A stretch of 64,000 nucleotides of DNA. Origin: an uncultured Collinsella sp. Its GTDB lineage: Bacteria > Actinomycetota > Coriobacteriia > Coriobacteriales > Coriobacteriaceae. Position numbers and translations under genes: made by a program. The DNA lies in contig UQIL01000009.1 in assembly GCA_900541025.1 (NCBI GenBank), positions 1 through 64,000 on the forward strand, given 5' to 3'. Each line of letters begins with the position of its first letter. Position 1 is the stretch's first letter. Below are positions 23,968 to 33,423 of this stretch, piece by piece. The notes under the pieces were generated by a model, which worked only from the letters and a program-made list of their open reading frames with translations, was not told the origin of the DNA and did no database searches.

Positions 23968-26412
23968 TTAGGCGTGGTCGCGCCAGCCGAGAACGCGCTG
24001 CTTCATGCCTTCGATGTCGAGCACGCCTTCGGCAAAGCCCTTGCGCACGAGCTCTTCGGGAACGAACTCATCGTAACGATCAAAATAAGGCACCTCGCCG
24101 GGATAGACGAGCTCGATGGGATCGAAGTCCTTCTCGGCCTCGGCGGCGAGCACCTCAAAGAACGTCTCCTCATCGGCCTTCATCTTAAACTGCATAAAGT
24201 ACGGGCGTGATGGGTCGAGTCCGCGAAGGCCCAGCTCAGCGGCACATTTAATCTTGAGCATGCGCTCGAGCGCCAAAAAGGCGTAGCTGCCCAGCCAGGG
24301 GAAGAGCACCCAGGTATCGCCGCCCAGGTTGATGAGCGGCTTAGTTCCCGCGCCCGAAAGCTTGGCCGTATGACGAGCCTGCGCTAAGCGGGCCCGTGCG
24401 TTACCCATGAGGTACGGATATGTCGCGTGCTCGTTGAGCGCCTTGCGCATGCGCTCGAGTACGTGTGTATTGATGTCGCCGGGGCAGTCGCCAAAGTAGG
24501 CCGGCACCCGGCCCTTGACCTGCGTGGCAAAGACAGTGTGGCGCTTCCAGTCCACTTCCTCGACAATCCAGCAGTGTCCGGCGATGGCGATGCGCTCACC
24601 GGGCGGGGGCGGATTAACAATCGTGCCCAGCTCGGCCGATTCGCTCCGGACGGTAAACTCCTCGTTTTCCTGGAACACGGCGTAGAACTTAAAGTTGTTG
24701 ATGACGCGCTCGCCCGCGAGACCCACGATGAGCCCGCCACCTTCGGTGACCTGGATATGGTCGATCTTAATGAGGTGACGTAGCAGCACACGGTAATCGT
24801 CTGCCGAGATACGGTGGAAATAGCTGAGCGTGAGCACGCGCTGGGCAAGTTCGGCCGGCGTGAGCTCGCCGGTGCTGGCGAGGGTCGACATAGTCTGGTG
24901 ATAGAGCAGGCTGTAGGGGAGTCGATCGAGCTCGGGCGGCTCGACCCACTTTTCCTCGCGATAGAGTTGTACGAGCGCGATACCCTGCAGGAGCTTCCAG
25001 GGAATGGTTTCGGGCATCATCGTGCGCGGCTCGGGTTCTTCCTCGCGCATGACAAACCACATCTCGGGCGGAAGGTCGCGGCGTCCCGTGCGCCCCATGC
25101 GCTGCAAAAAGGAGCTGACGGTAAACGGCGCGTCAATCTGGAAGGCGCGCTCCAGGCGGCCGATATCGATACCGAGCTCCAGCGTAGAGGTGGTGACGGT
25201 TGTCTGCGCCTGCTCCTCGTCGCGCATGAGCTCCTCGGCCGTCTCGCGCAGCGATGCCGAAAGGTTGCCGTGATGGATTAGAAAGCGGTCGGGCTCGTGT
25301 CGACTTTCGCAGTAGCTGCGCAGCATGGAGCACACGGCCTCTGCCTCCTCGCGCGAGTTGGCAAAGACCAGGCACTTGCGGCCGCGCGTATGCTCAAAGA
25401 TATAGCCCATACCGGGGTCGGCGTTGTCGGGCGCCGTGTCGGTGGGGTTGAGAAGCGCCTGCTCGGTCGCTCGTGGGATGTCGACTTCGCCCTCGGGGGC
25501 CGAGGAAGTGCGACGGTCCTTGGGTGCGGCCTTGCCCCGTGCCCGCTCACGACGTTGACGGCGCTCCTCTTGTGTGAGCTGCCCGCTGTGACGCATGTCT
25601 TGGGCGCCGGCGGGCAGTGCCGTGGGCGCCACCGCCTCGATGCGCTCGCATGCGAGCACTTCGGCTTCCTGCGGACCTGTGCCTACGAATCCCCGCTGCT
25701 GTGCCTGGGGACCCGAGTTGTAGAAGTGCTCCATGGAGATACGCCACACGCGACGCGGTTCCTCAAAACGGGGGATAACGCAGTCGCGTCCCGTTCCCTG
25801 CGAGAGAAAGGCACCCGTGCGCTCGGGGTCGCCGATGGTGGCCGAAAGGCCAATGCGGCGGGGCTGCACGCCTGCCATGCGCGAGAGGCGCTCGATAAGA
25901 CAGAGCGTCTGCCCGCCGCGGTCGCCGCGCATGAGCGAATGAACCTCGTCGATGACGACGTAGCGCAGGTCGCAAAACATGCGGGGGATCGCCATGTGCT
26001 TATGGATCAGGAGCGCCTCGAGCGATTCGGGCGTAATCTGAAGGATACCGCTCGGCTTTTTGATGAGCTTAGCCTTGTGTGACTGCGAGACATCGCCATG
26101 CCAGTGCCAGACGGGGATATCGGCTTCTTCGCACAGGTCGTTGAGGCGGACGAATTGGTCGTTGATGAGCGCCTTGAGGGGGCCAATGTAGAGGGCGCCC
26201 ACGCTTGCGGGCGGGTTCTCCCAAAACTCGGTCAGGATGGGAAAAAAGGCTGCCTCGGTTTTGCCGGAAGCCGTGGATGCCGTCAGGAGCACATTGTCCT
26301 GCGAGTTAAAGATGGCATCTGCCGCCGCAACCTGGATAGAGCGCAGGCTCTCCCAATCGTGGGAGTAGATGAAGTCTTGGATAAACGGGGCGTAGCGGTC
26401 AAAGGCGTTCAC
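23968..26412 (-). CDS. Lhr-like DEAD/DEAH-box helicase (BrxHI-like)
   Basis: A large superfamily II helicase of 814 residues. Motif I is ASTASGKTEA (45-54), motif II VIDEVHSL, motif III GLSATIGD and motif VI MGRTGRRD. The winged-helix and C-terminal parts resemble Lhr and the BrxHI helicase of type 2 BREX. A low-complexity charged insert sits around residues 250-330. The start is GTG at 26412 with AAAGGAGG five bases upstream. It is the last of three minus-strand genes with a BrxD-like ATPase and a TerB-N protein, so it probably works with them in DNA protection. Confidence 0.88.
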   Translation of the reverse strand: MNAFDRYAPFIQDFIYSHDWESLRSIQVAAADAIFNSQDNVLLTASTASGKTEAAFFPILTEFWENPPASVGALYIGPLKALINDQFVRLNDLCEEADIPVWHWHGDVSQSHKAKLIKKPSGILQITPESLEALLIHKHMAIPRMFCDLRYVVIDEVHSLMRGDRGGQTLCLIERLSRMAGVQPRRIGLSATIGDPERTGAFLSQGTGRDCVIPRFEEPRRVWRISMEHFYNSGPQAQQRGFVGTGPQEAEVLACERIEAVAPTALPAGAQDMRHSGQLTQEERRQRRERARGKAAPKDRRTSSAPEGEVDIPRATEQALLNPTDTAPDNADPGMGYIFEHTRGRKCLVFANSREEAEAVCSMLRSYCESRHEPDRFLIHHGNLSASLRETAEELMRDEEQAQTTVTTSTLELGIDIGRLERAFQIDAPFTVSSFLQRMGRTGRRDLPPEMWFVMREEEPEPRTMMPETIPWKLLQGIALVQLYREEKWVEPPELDRLPYSLLYHQTMSTLASTGELTPAELAQRVLTLSYFHRISADDYRVLLRHLIKIDHIQVTEGGGLIVGLAGERVINNFKFYAVFQENEEFTVRSESAELGTIVNPPPPGERIAIAGHCWIVEEVDWKRHTVFATQVKGRVPAYFGDCPGDINTHVLERMRKALNEHATYPYLMGNARARLAQARHTAKLSGAGTKPLINLGGDTWVLFPWLGSYAFLALERMLKIKCAAELGLRGLDPSRPYFMQFKMKADEETFFEVLAAEAEKDFDPIELVYPGEVPYFDRYDEFVPEELVRKGFAEGVLDIEGMKQRVLGWRDHA

Positions 26413-26493
26413 GGGGCCTCCTTTCAAAAACGAATCTCTCAACGCGGTGGGCAGTGGCTTGCTGCATTACTGCCTCGACGTTTGCCCAGATAA

Positions 26494-26530
26494 AACCTGC
26501 CAAAATAAACCTGTCCCTTTTTGGCAGGTT
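26494..26530 (-). terminator. Hairpin at the ATPase stop codon, with GGGACAGG loop
   Basis: A perfect 12-bp stem, AACCTGCCAAAA / TTTTGGCAGGTT, overlaps the TAA of the ATPase gene and has AGGGACAGG in its loop on the minus strand, like the hairpins at 11542 and 12373. It lies before the Lhr-like helicase gene, so it may reduce read-through into it. Confidence 0.55.
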
Positions 26531-27833
26531 AGATGGTGAATTCGGCGAAGTTACGGTCGCCGTCTGCGGTGCCGGTGTCGCCTGTTGCGGCTGCCGGCGC
26601 CAGCGCGTCGCCACCAACGCTTTGCAGCAGCTCCGCCACATTTGCATCGGGGTTCTGACACAGGATATCGAGCAGTTCGATAAAGTCACGAATGACTTCA
26701 CGCGGCGTCAGATGCGTGTCGGCTCCCACACGACCGAACTCGATCTTGAGGAAGTCCACCAAGTCGTTCTCGGTAAGCGTGGGCGTCCAGCCAAAGTAGC
26801 CGGCGTGAATTTGCATGAGTTTTTCGATCAGCACCAGCAACTCCTCATAGGTGAGTGGCTGCAGGCGGATGATGGGCGCGAGCATGTCCTTAAGGTCCTC
26901 GCGCGCAAAGCGGCCCTGAGCGAGTCGGCTGCGCAGGGCCTCGTAGGAGAACACGCCTCGGCGGCGGTCTTCGATAGAGGTTGGAGTGCCGCCCATGATC
27001 ATGCCCAGGTACTGCGCCTTGCCCTGGAGCGTGTCGTTGTACATAGTCAGGATCTTCTCGTAGTTGTATTGGCGCGTGATCGCGTTGGGAATCTTGTACA
27101 GATTCACGAGTTCGTCGATGAGCACCAGCATGCCCTTGTATCCGCTGCAGACCAAAAAGCGTGCAATGAGCTTAACGTAGTCGTACCAGTCGTCATCGCT
27201 GATGATGGTCGAGGAGTCCAGCTCAGCGCGTGCCTCGCTCTTGGTGCGGTACTCGCCGCGAATCCATTTGGTCACGCGACTCATAGCTTCTTCGTCGCCC
27301 TCCGAGACAGCCATGCGATAGCGGCGGAGCATGCGGGCGAAGTCGAAGCCGTGGACCATTTCCTCGAGCGGCGCCAGTTGGGCATTGACGGCAGACTCGT
27401 CGGCATCGGCACACGAGGCGACCCAGCGATCGAGGATTAGGTTGAGTGCACCGCCCTCGGGGCGCGTCTTGGTCGATATATTGCGGATGAGCTCGCGGTA
27501 GGTGGCAAGGCCCTGTCCCTGACCGCCCTGCAGACGGCGCTCGGGCGACAGGTCGGCATCAGCGACGACGAATCCCTCGCCCATGGCGTGCGTGCGGATG
27601 GTCTGGAGCAAAAAGCTCTTGCCGGCGCCGTAGCGACCGACTAAAAAACGGAAGCTTGCGCCGCCATCGGCGATGAGACTCAGATCGGTAAGCAGGGCGC
27701 GGATCTCGACCTCGCGCCCTACGGTGATGTAAGGAAGGCCGATGCGCGGGACCACGCCGCCCTTGAGCGAGTTAAGGATAACGGCGGCGACGCGTTTGGG
27801 TACACGGGGCGCTGCGGATGCGGTATCACTCAT
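26529..27833 (-). CDS. BrxD-like P-loop ATPase (DUF2791-type)
   Basis: The 434-residue AAA-type ATPase has Walker A GRYGAGKS (66-73), Walker B LVLIDE (236-241) and a sensor-like YLGMIMGGTP near 275-284. The overall pattern, including ITVGREVEIRALL before Walker A, is that of the BREX ATP-binding protein BrxD. No BREX core gene (pglX, pglZ, brxC) is nearby. Its ATG overlaps the TerB-N gene stop by eight bases (ATGAGTGA), so both must be co-translated. Confidence 0.82.
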   Translation of the reverse strand: MSDTASAAPRVPKRVAAVILNSLKGGVVPRIGLPYITVGREVEIRALLTDLSLIADGGASFRFLVGRYGAGKSFLLQTIRTHAMGEGFVVADADLSPERRLQGGQGQGLATYRELIRNISTKTRPEGGALNLILDRWVASCADADESAVNAQLAPLEEMVHGFDFARMLRRYRMAVSEGDEEAMSRVTKWIRGEYRTKSEARAELDSSTIISDDDWYDYVKLIARFLVCSGYKGMLVLIDELVNLYKIPNAITRQYNYEKILTMYNDTLQGKAQYLGMIMGGTPTSIEDRRRGVFSYEALRSRLAQGRFAREDLKDMLAPIIRLQPLTYEELLVLIEKLMQIHAGYFGWTPTLTENDLVDFLKIEFGRVGADTHLTPREVIRDFIELLDILCQNPDANVAELLQSVGGDALAPAAATGDTGTADGDRNFAEFTI

Positions 27834-29586
27834 GGTCTAGGTATCCTCTCACGTCTGCTTTGTAGTCCTCGATAATCTGTGGCCCTGCCGTGCTAAATTC
27901 AATTACGGTGTCACCCACCAGGTCAAAGAGCGCCTCGTTGATGCTATCGACGAGCATGTCCTCGCTCTGTCCCGAGTGCGCCACTGCCGATGTCGCTTGC
28001 GCTGCGTTTTGCTCGAGCAGTGCGCGAAGGAAGGCATCTGCGGCGGGCGCGAGTTCGTTTGTGGCTTCAGCGGGCGCAGCAGCTGCGAACGCGGGCGTCG
28101 GCGCGAGAAGCGGTGCCACGACACCAAACTGTTCGGTGGATATGGTCGGCTCGTCGGTCAAGTCCTGCCGAATGGGTGTCACGACCGCCTCGACAATCGC
28201 GTCGGTTACGGGCTCGGCTTCCGGTTGCCCTGAGTCCGCTGCCTCGGCTTCTGCGGACGCGCCGTCCTCGCGTTCCTCGTCGATCAAAAGCGCTTCGCGC
28301 GTTTGCGCAGCGGCGCTCCGAATGTGCCCCAGCTGACTCAGATCGATATCGATCTTGACGGGCTGGTGTGCGGCGTCCCACGAAAGCCATGCCACAATCT
28401 CGTCATCGATAATCTTGGCCAGATATTTGGGGACCTTTTCTTCCTTAAGGGGATGGGCGGGGTCCAGCGCCAGGCGCAGGCGTTGGTCGCAGGCGCGCAT
28501 CATTTCACCGAGCTTGCTGCTCTTTTGCCTACTACCGTGGATACGCATGCATTCCCAAAAGCCGTTTTGGCAACGGTAGATATGGATGGGATTCAAGCGG
28601 TATTCGCAGTCTTCGTGGCGATTGGGCGCAAAGAACACGGCCGAGGCAAACATGGTATAGGGCATGGCCGTCTCCTCCCCAAACAAGCTCGCCACGATAC
28701 CGGTCTTTCGGTGCGTGTCATAGTAGCGCGCCATACGGACATACACGGCGCATGCCACGTGGCGCAGGTCGCGATGGTGGCTGCGATCGAGTCTTGAGTT
28801 ATTGAGGTTATACGTGGAGAGGGCGTTGATAGCGGCCATGAGTCGCTCCTCGCGAGCCTCGTCGGGCGGAAGGGGGAGGATCGGCTCGGAGTTTTTGCGA
28901 CGCTTGGGGGCCTGCCCGGACGGCGCCGGTGCAGGCACAAGGTCTCGAGCCGCGCGCCGCAGCTCGATGAGGGCGTTATCGAACATGACGGTTTTAGAGT
29001 CGCGAAGCAGCTTGGGGTCGAGTTCGTGGAAAACGGCGTAATCCTGCAACCACACGCGTGCAAACCGGTCGATGCCGGGCTCGAAGGCGCGATAGGCATC
29101 CCAAAAGGCCTTGATTTTGTTGAATCCATCGAGTGGATTGTCCACGCCAATGCCGCAGATCAGTTCATAGAGATACAGGAAGGCAAAGGACGTAGACGTT
29201 TCTTCGACGGTTCCGCGGCGCACTTGGGCACGCCAGGTAAAGTAGCCGCGCAACTGCCGGTCGCTCATGGCGTTGTAGGTGGGAAAGTACGACTTAAAGG
29301 TGCCGTTGTAGGGACAGTCGTCCTCAAAGTCGGCCATCAGCAAGCCTTGGCGGTAGAAAAGCTCGGCCTCCGATAGCCAGCGGCCCGCGCCGCCCTTGGG
29401 GTCATCCTGCCAGCGCGATATCTCGCGCATCTTGCGGTATTGGTCGGGGAGGAAATTCTGCATCTGTCGGCCGGTTTTGAGAATCGGCTCGTCTGCGTAG
29501 ATTTCGTTTGAGAAGCGGGCGGACTGATGGGTCCGGGCCTCGGCCATAATGCGCTCGATGAGCATCTTGATGTCCTGGTCGGCCAC
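27826..29586 (-). CDS. TerB N-terminal/C-terminal domain protein
   Basis: The 586-residue protein has a TerB-N domain with MSDRQLRGYFTWRAQVRRGT and SFAFLYLYELICGIGVDNPL in the first 170 residues. A charged and Ala-rich linker leads to a C-terminal region, INEALFDLVGDTVIEFSTAG, that fits TerB-C. TerB-N/TerB-C proteins are linked in the literature to Ter-type stress or phage-defence systems together with ATPases and helicases. The start is GTG at 29586 with GAGAGGAG upstream. It heads the three-gene operon. Its biochemical role is unknown. Confidence 0.8.
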   Translation of the reverse strand: MADQDIKMLIERIMAEARTHQSARFSNEIYADEPILKTGRQMQNFLPDQYRKMREISRWQDDPKGGAGRWLSEAELFYRQGLLMADFEDDCPYNGTFKSYFPTYNAMSDRQLRGYFTWRAQVRRGTVEETSTSFAFLYLYELICGIGVDNPLDGFNKIKAFWDAYRAFEPGIDRFARVWLQDYAVFHELDPKLLRDSKTVMFDNALIELRRAARDLVPAPAPSGQAPKRRKNSEPILPLPPDEAREERLMAAINALSTYNLNNSRLDRSHHRDLRHVACAVYVRMARYYDTHRKTGIVASLFGEETAMPYTMFASAVFFAPNRHEDCEYRLNPIHIYRCQNGFWECMRIHGSRQKSSKLGEMMRACDQRLRLALDPAHPLKEEKVPKYLAKIIDDEIVAWLSWDAAHQPVKIDIDLSQLGHIRSAAAQTREALLIDEEREDGASAEAEAADSGQPEAEPVTDAIVEAVVTPIRQDLTDEPTISTEQFGVVAPLLAPTPAFAAAAPAEATNELAPAADAFLRALLEQNAAQATSAVAHSGQSEDMLVDSINEALFDLVGDTVIEFSTAGPQIIEDYKADVRGYLDHE

Positions 29587-29674
29587 CGCTTCTCCTCTCC
29601 TAACGCAGCTTCGGTGACCTCATATCATAGCACAGCATCAAACAGGTGTTCGAGATACTGCTGCGTTGATAGAT

Positions 29675-30391
29675 TTAGAACAGGAGGGCGTAGATGACGG
29701 CGATGACGACGGAGGGGAGCATATTGGCCGTGCGGAAGGTCTGAGGACGGATGAGGTTGACGCCGACGCAGAAGATGAGCATGGAGCCTACGAGCGAAAG
29801 GCTGTCGAGGGCTGTCGTAGTCATGATGGGGGAGAGTGCGCCGGCAAACAGCGTGATCGTCCCCTGGAACACGGCGACGGGCAGGGCGGAGAAAATGCAG
29901 CCGCGGCCAAGCGACGCCGTCATGGTGCAGACGATGATGCAGTCCAGCGCTCCCTTGAGGGCGAGCGTGGACCAGTCGCCGAGCAGGCCGTCTTGGATTG
30001 ATCCCACGATAGCCATGGCACCGATGCAGACGGTCAGCGATGTCGAGACAAAAGCGTTGGTGAACTCGTTATCGCCCTCGCTGCCGGTTTTGCGCTTGAG
30101 CCATTCGCCAAGGTTCTCGATGGCGGCTTCCAAGTTGACGGCCTCGCCGATGAGCGAACCGAGCGCAAATGAGACGATGAGCATGGTGGTACCGGTGGTC
30201 GCTAGCGCCTTTCCATCGATAAGGAGCATCTTTTGCATGGTGCCGCCAAGGCCGATAAACAGGACGCACAGCCCCGATGCTTTCATGAGCGTGTCTTGGA
30301 TGCGCGGTGTGATGAAGCGGCCGCCCGCTAATCCCAAAAGACCGCCCGCAACTAAAAGCACAACGTTGATGATTGTTCCCAAGCCCGGCAT
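29675..30391 (-). CDS. DUF554 family integral membrane protein
   Basis: The 238-residue protein has about six or seven membrane helices and the family pattern MPGLGTIINVVLLVAGGLLG, with GSLIGEAVNLE and FVSTSLTVCIGAMAIVGSIQDG. DUF554 proteins (YdfK/YqgA-like) are predicted transporters of unknown substrate. The ATG at 30391 has CAGGAGGG upstream; an extension to 30460 is unsupported. It is transcribed alone. Confidence 0.88.
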   Translation of the reverse strand: MPGLGTIINVVLLVAGGLLGLAGGRFITPRIQDTLMKASGLCVLFIGLGGTMQKMLLIDGKALATTGTTMLIVSFALGSLIGEAVNLEAAIENLGEWLKRKTGSEGDNEFTNAFVSTSLTVCIGAMAIVGSIQDGLLGDWSTLALKGALDCIIVCTMTASLGRGCIFSALPVAVFQGTITLFAGALSPIMTTTALDSLSLVGSMLIFCVGVNLIRPQTFRTANMLPSVVIAVIYALLF

Positions 30392-30509
30392 GAGCCCTCC
30401 TGTATTGATGCCAACGTGGCAATCGTAGCAGAACGAAATGCGAGGCACATCGCGACTCATCTAATACGTTATATAAGTGGTGTTAGGAATGATGTGCAGC
30501 ATTTAAGCC

Positions 30510-31940
30510 TCAGGTGGTTGTCGGGACATAGGGATAGTATTCAAAGCGCAGTGTCATAAGCCGCTGCGGGGATTCAATAGCCGCGGCGATGATATTGGCA
30601 TCGCGGGCACGATCAAACCCTTCGAGTTCGATCTGATACGAGACGTCTTGCATAATGTCCAAACGCCGCCAGGCTAGGAGTGTGTCGCCATCGAATTCCA
30701 AGGTCTTGCCTCCATCTGGAGCAACGGCGTATAGACGCAGCTTGGCGGTGGTTGCAGGGTCGACAACCGTGACCTTTTTAATTTCGTTTCGAGTATTCTT
30801 GGCGCCCAACAAGGTGAGCAGTGTTGGGGCCACGACCTCGCCCGATGGCAAAAAGACGACTTCGATGGATTCGGGAAATGCGATGATAGCCGACTTGCGG
30901 ACGGGCTGATTGGCGGCGGCAACTTCGATGTTCGCAGCGTCGATGACCTCTGTGTGGTCGAGCGCGGCAAGCACGCAACAGTTACCTTCATCGATCTCCT
31001 GAGGATCAGCAAGCCCCAGACTGTCCGCGAGCTCGGGATCGTTTGGATCGGTAACGGGCTCATTCGGTGCTTCGAGAGAAGCTGGGACGCTGTTTGTCGG
31101 CGATGGCGTGTCGCCCGCACCTGCTTCTTTGTCCGCGCTCTCTTCTTGTATGGTTGCGTTGATGGGTTCGTCGTTTGAGGGGAGCGTCTTGGCGTCAAGC
31201 GCGGAGGGGAGAATTCCGATGGCTCCGGATCCGTTCCACTCCATTTCGAGAAGCGCCGGGTCGGCAAGAATGCGTTGCCTGCTTTGCGCGTGGGCATCGA
31301 TTTCAATAGGGCCTGCCTCTATCCCTCGTGTAAGGCTGAGTGATCCGGCCGGCTTCTCGAAATGAGCGTCTGTGTCTTTGGCGCTGACGGCGTAGAACAG
31401 CAGGGACGCTTCTCCCGCCGCGACGGCATCGGTGCCGGCTTTGGTCAGCCGCAACGATGCCGTGAATGAGAGGGTGGGCTGCTTGTCGTCTGCATTCGCG
31501 ACGGCGCAGCCCAGACATATACCGCCTCCTTTCTCGAAAAACGTACCGTCGAAGGCGACCTTCGCTCCGTTCGCCGAGTCATCGATCGAAGCGATGTCGA
31601 TGCGCAGCTCTAAATTGCATGGATCGCCATCTGCATCGAGCACAACCGAGCGCCACGTGCAGACGGCGCACCCCGCCTGGGAGCCGTTTGCCTTGTTCGA
31701 ACGATTGATATCCACGACTATCGAGCCGTCCGTATTACGACGAAGGCATCCCGAGGTCGAGATTGCGGCCTGTGCGATCGAAAAACGCTTGCACGCAATG
31801 GCGCTCGACGGATTTGGTGCAGAACTTAGGGCTGCTGGTAAGGAGTCTGCCATGACGGGAGTCGCCCAAGCGGCGACGGGCGTTCCGGTTGCGAGCGCGC
31901 CGCAGAGTGCGACGACGGGCAAAAGGTTCTTTGATGCCAT
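30510..31940 (-). CDS. Secreted hypothetical protein of the surface-protein cluster
   Basis: A signal peptide covers about residues 1-31 (ending near ATPVMA). The mature 445 residues contain two predicted beta-rich regions separated by an acidic Pro/Glu/Asp linker (about 260-320) and several Cys residues. I recognise no known domain. No sorting motif is visible at its C-terminus, which ends YPYVPTTT. The ATG has AAGGAGA upstream and lies 18 bp after the LAQTG protein gene, so it belongs to the same operon. Confidence 0.7.
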   Translation of the reverse strand: MASKNLLPVVALCGALATGTPVAAWATPVMADSLPAALSSAPNPSSAIACKRFSIAQAAISTSGCLRRNTDGSIVVDINRSNKANGSQAGCAVCTWRSVVLDADGDPCNLELRIDIASIDDSANGAKVAFDGTFFEKGGGICLGCAVANADDKQPTLSFTASLRLTKAGTDAVAAGEASLLFYAVSAKDTDAHFEKPAGSLSLTRGIEAGPIEIDAHAQSRQRILADPALLEMEWNGSGAIGILPSALDAKTLPSNDEPINATIQEESADKEAGAGDTPSPTNSVPASLEAPNEPVTDPNDPELADSLGLADPQEIDEGNCCVLAALDHTEVIDAANIEVAAANQPVRKSAIIAFPESIEVVFLPSGEVVAPTLLTLLGAKNTRNEIKKVTVVDPATTAKLRLYAVAPDGGKTLEFDGDTLLAWRRLDIMQDVSYQIELEGFDRARDANIIAAAIESPQRLMTLRFEYYPYVPTTT

Positions 31941-31958
31941 GGGGTCTCCTTAGCTAAT

Positions 31959-32240
31959 TTAGTGCGGCCTGTCCGTGTTTTGTTTCTGGCTGCGTTTGAT
32001 GTGCAGACCGAGGCCGGCGGTCCCCGCGCCTGCTGCTGTGGCGCCTGCTGCCAAGAGCCATCGTCTGTCGCCTGTCTGCGCCAACGGTTCCTCGCGGTCG
32101 CCGCGGTCGAGCTCCGAGAGGTCGACCGTCACTTGCGTGGCGGCCTGCGCCTGTTCTTGCTGGGCAAAGGCCATGGCTGGCCCAAACGCTAGGATGCTGA
32201 CGGCGGCGGCCAGGGCGACAGCCTTATGCCGTGTGCGCAC
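31959..32240 (-). CDS. Small sortase substrate with LAQTG signal
   Basis: The 93-residue protein has a signal peptide (about 1-26, ending AMAFA), a short mature part, then the sorting motif LAQTG (53-57), a hydrophobic helix and a basic tail KRSQKQNTDRPH. This is the full layout of a sortase-anchored wall protein. The start is uncertain: GTG 32240 gives a clean signal peptide, TTG 32270 is the longest option. The gene overlaps the end of the preceding gene. No sortase is encoded in the window. Confidence 0.65.
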   Translation of the reverse strand: MRTRHKAVALAAAVSILAFGPAMAFAQQEQAQAATQVTVDLSELDRGDREEPLAQTGDRRWLLAAGATAAGAGTAGLGLHIKRSQKQNTDRPH

Positions 32241-32823
32241 CGGGCTCGACCGTCCAGGTGATCGTTGCAACCTGATCGCCTTCGCCGGTTACGCGGAAGA
32301 TGTCGCGCGTGACGCGGGCGACGTTTCCGCTTGTCTTGAGCTTAATTTTGTCCTTGCCGCCGGCAATGCCCTGGTAGCCCATGTCGAAGGCTGCATTCTT
32401 GGAAAGATCGAGGCCCGTCCCCTGCGTTGCGGCGCTGGCGTTCTGGAGTGCGCCGTCGGGGCCGACCTTAAAGTCGATGGAGTTCTGTGCGGTTCCGGCT
32501 TTGGCGTCGGCAGCAATGGTCCAGGTGTTCATGGCGTCGATCTTCATGTTGGTGACATGGATGCCGTAGGCCGAATGATTGTCGATGGTGGTCGCGTCTT
32601 CTGAGGGGCCCTGAAGCGTGCCGTCGGCCTTGGCGACGAAGGGAATAACCGTCGGAACTTTGAACTCAACGTTGTCGATCTCGGTCCTGACCATTACTTT
32701 CGTGGTTCCAACGCGCCCGGCTGCCATAGCTGGCGTCGGGGCGGCGCCCATTGCGAGCGCGAGCGCGAGCCCTGCGCCCACGACGAGCGCTCTGGCTCCG
32801 TTCATGTTCCTGGTGATGTCCAT
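32224..32823 (-). CDS. Secreted beta-rich protein, WxL/TasA-like
   Basis: A signal peptide (about 1-35, ending AMAAG) precedes a 165-residue beta-rich domain. The segments VPTVIPFVAKADGTL, NHSAYGIHVTNMKI and GDQVATITWTVEPG are like those of small secreted wall or matrix proteins of Gram-positive gut bacteria, sometimes compared with WxL or TasA domains. The ATG has GAAAGGA upstream. Neighbours on both sides are also exported, so this is probably a structural surface component. Confidence 0.7.
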   Translation of the reverse strand: MDITRNMNGARALVVGAGLALALAMGAAPTPAMAAGRVGTTKVMVRTEIDNVEFKVPTVIPFVAKADGTLQGPSEDATTIDNHSAYGIHVTNMKIDAMNTWTIAADAKAGTAQNSIDFKVGPDGALQNASAATQGTGLDLSKNAAFDMGYQGIAGGKDKIKLKTSGNVARVTRDIFRVTGEGDQVATITWTVEPGAHTA

Positions 32824-32913
32824 GGTCGTTCCTTTCTATTCGCCGCGGGCCGTCCCCGCGATGATTGGACGAATGCTGGTGAATTGCGTGCGGTGCCGCG
32901 TCGGCCGGAAAAG

Positions 32914-33423
32914 CTAGTTCTCGGCTTGCTCAACCCGCACCTTGACACGTGTCGGATTGCCGTGGCTGTCGAGGGTCTTGGCATCGAGTGCCTGGATCTC
33001 GATGTACGCCTCGCCTTCTTTGATGTCGCCGGCGGGGCACGTCTCGATTGTCTTGCCGGTCTCGACCACACCGGATTCGTACATGGTCTCGTCGTTTTGG
33101 ATGACGCGGAATCGCTGGGGAAATTTATTGTCTTGGACGTTTTGCACGTTGACGCGCAGCTTGCCGTCCTCCTGCAGCTGAGCGACCGGTGCGACCGAAA
33201 TCGTCATCATGTTGTCGCGGACGATAGCGTCGAGCTCATCTTGGATTTCCTGACGCGTTTTGCCCTCGGCCGTCGTAACCGAAGCGCCCGCCTCGGGTAC
33301 GGGCTGCGACTGCCAAGCGTATAGTCCTACGGCGACAAGGGCACAGACGATGGCCAAACAGGCAAGGATGAGCTTCTTGCGACGACCCAGGCCTGCAAAG
33401 TGGGGTGGCTTCTTCGCGCTCAT
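32914..33423 (-). CDS. Membrane-anchored hypothetical protein of the surface cluster
   Basis: The 169-residue protein starts with a basic N-terminus (MSAKKPPHFAGLGRRKK), a single membrane helix at about residues 18-38, and an extracytoplasmic beta-rich domain with MMTISVAPVAQLQEDGKLRV. It may help to assemble or tether the secreted neighbour. The ATG at 33423 overlaps the TGA of the preceding gene (ATGA) and has AAGGA seven bases upstream. Confidence 0.75.
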   Translation of the reverse strand: MSAKKPPHFAGLGRRKKLILACLAIVCALVAVGLYAWQSQPVPEAGASVTTAEGKTRQEIQDELDAIVRDNMMTISVAPVAQLQEDGKLRVNVQNVQDNKFPQRFRVIQNDETMYESGVVETGKTIETCPAGDIKEGEAYIEIQALDAKTLDSHGNPTRVKVRVEQAEN

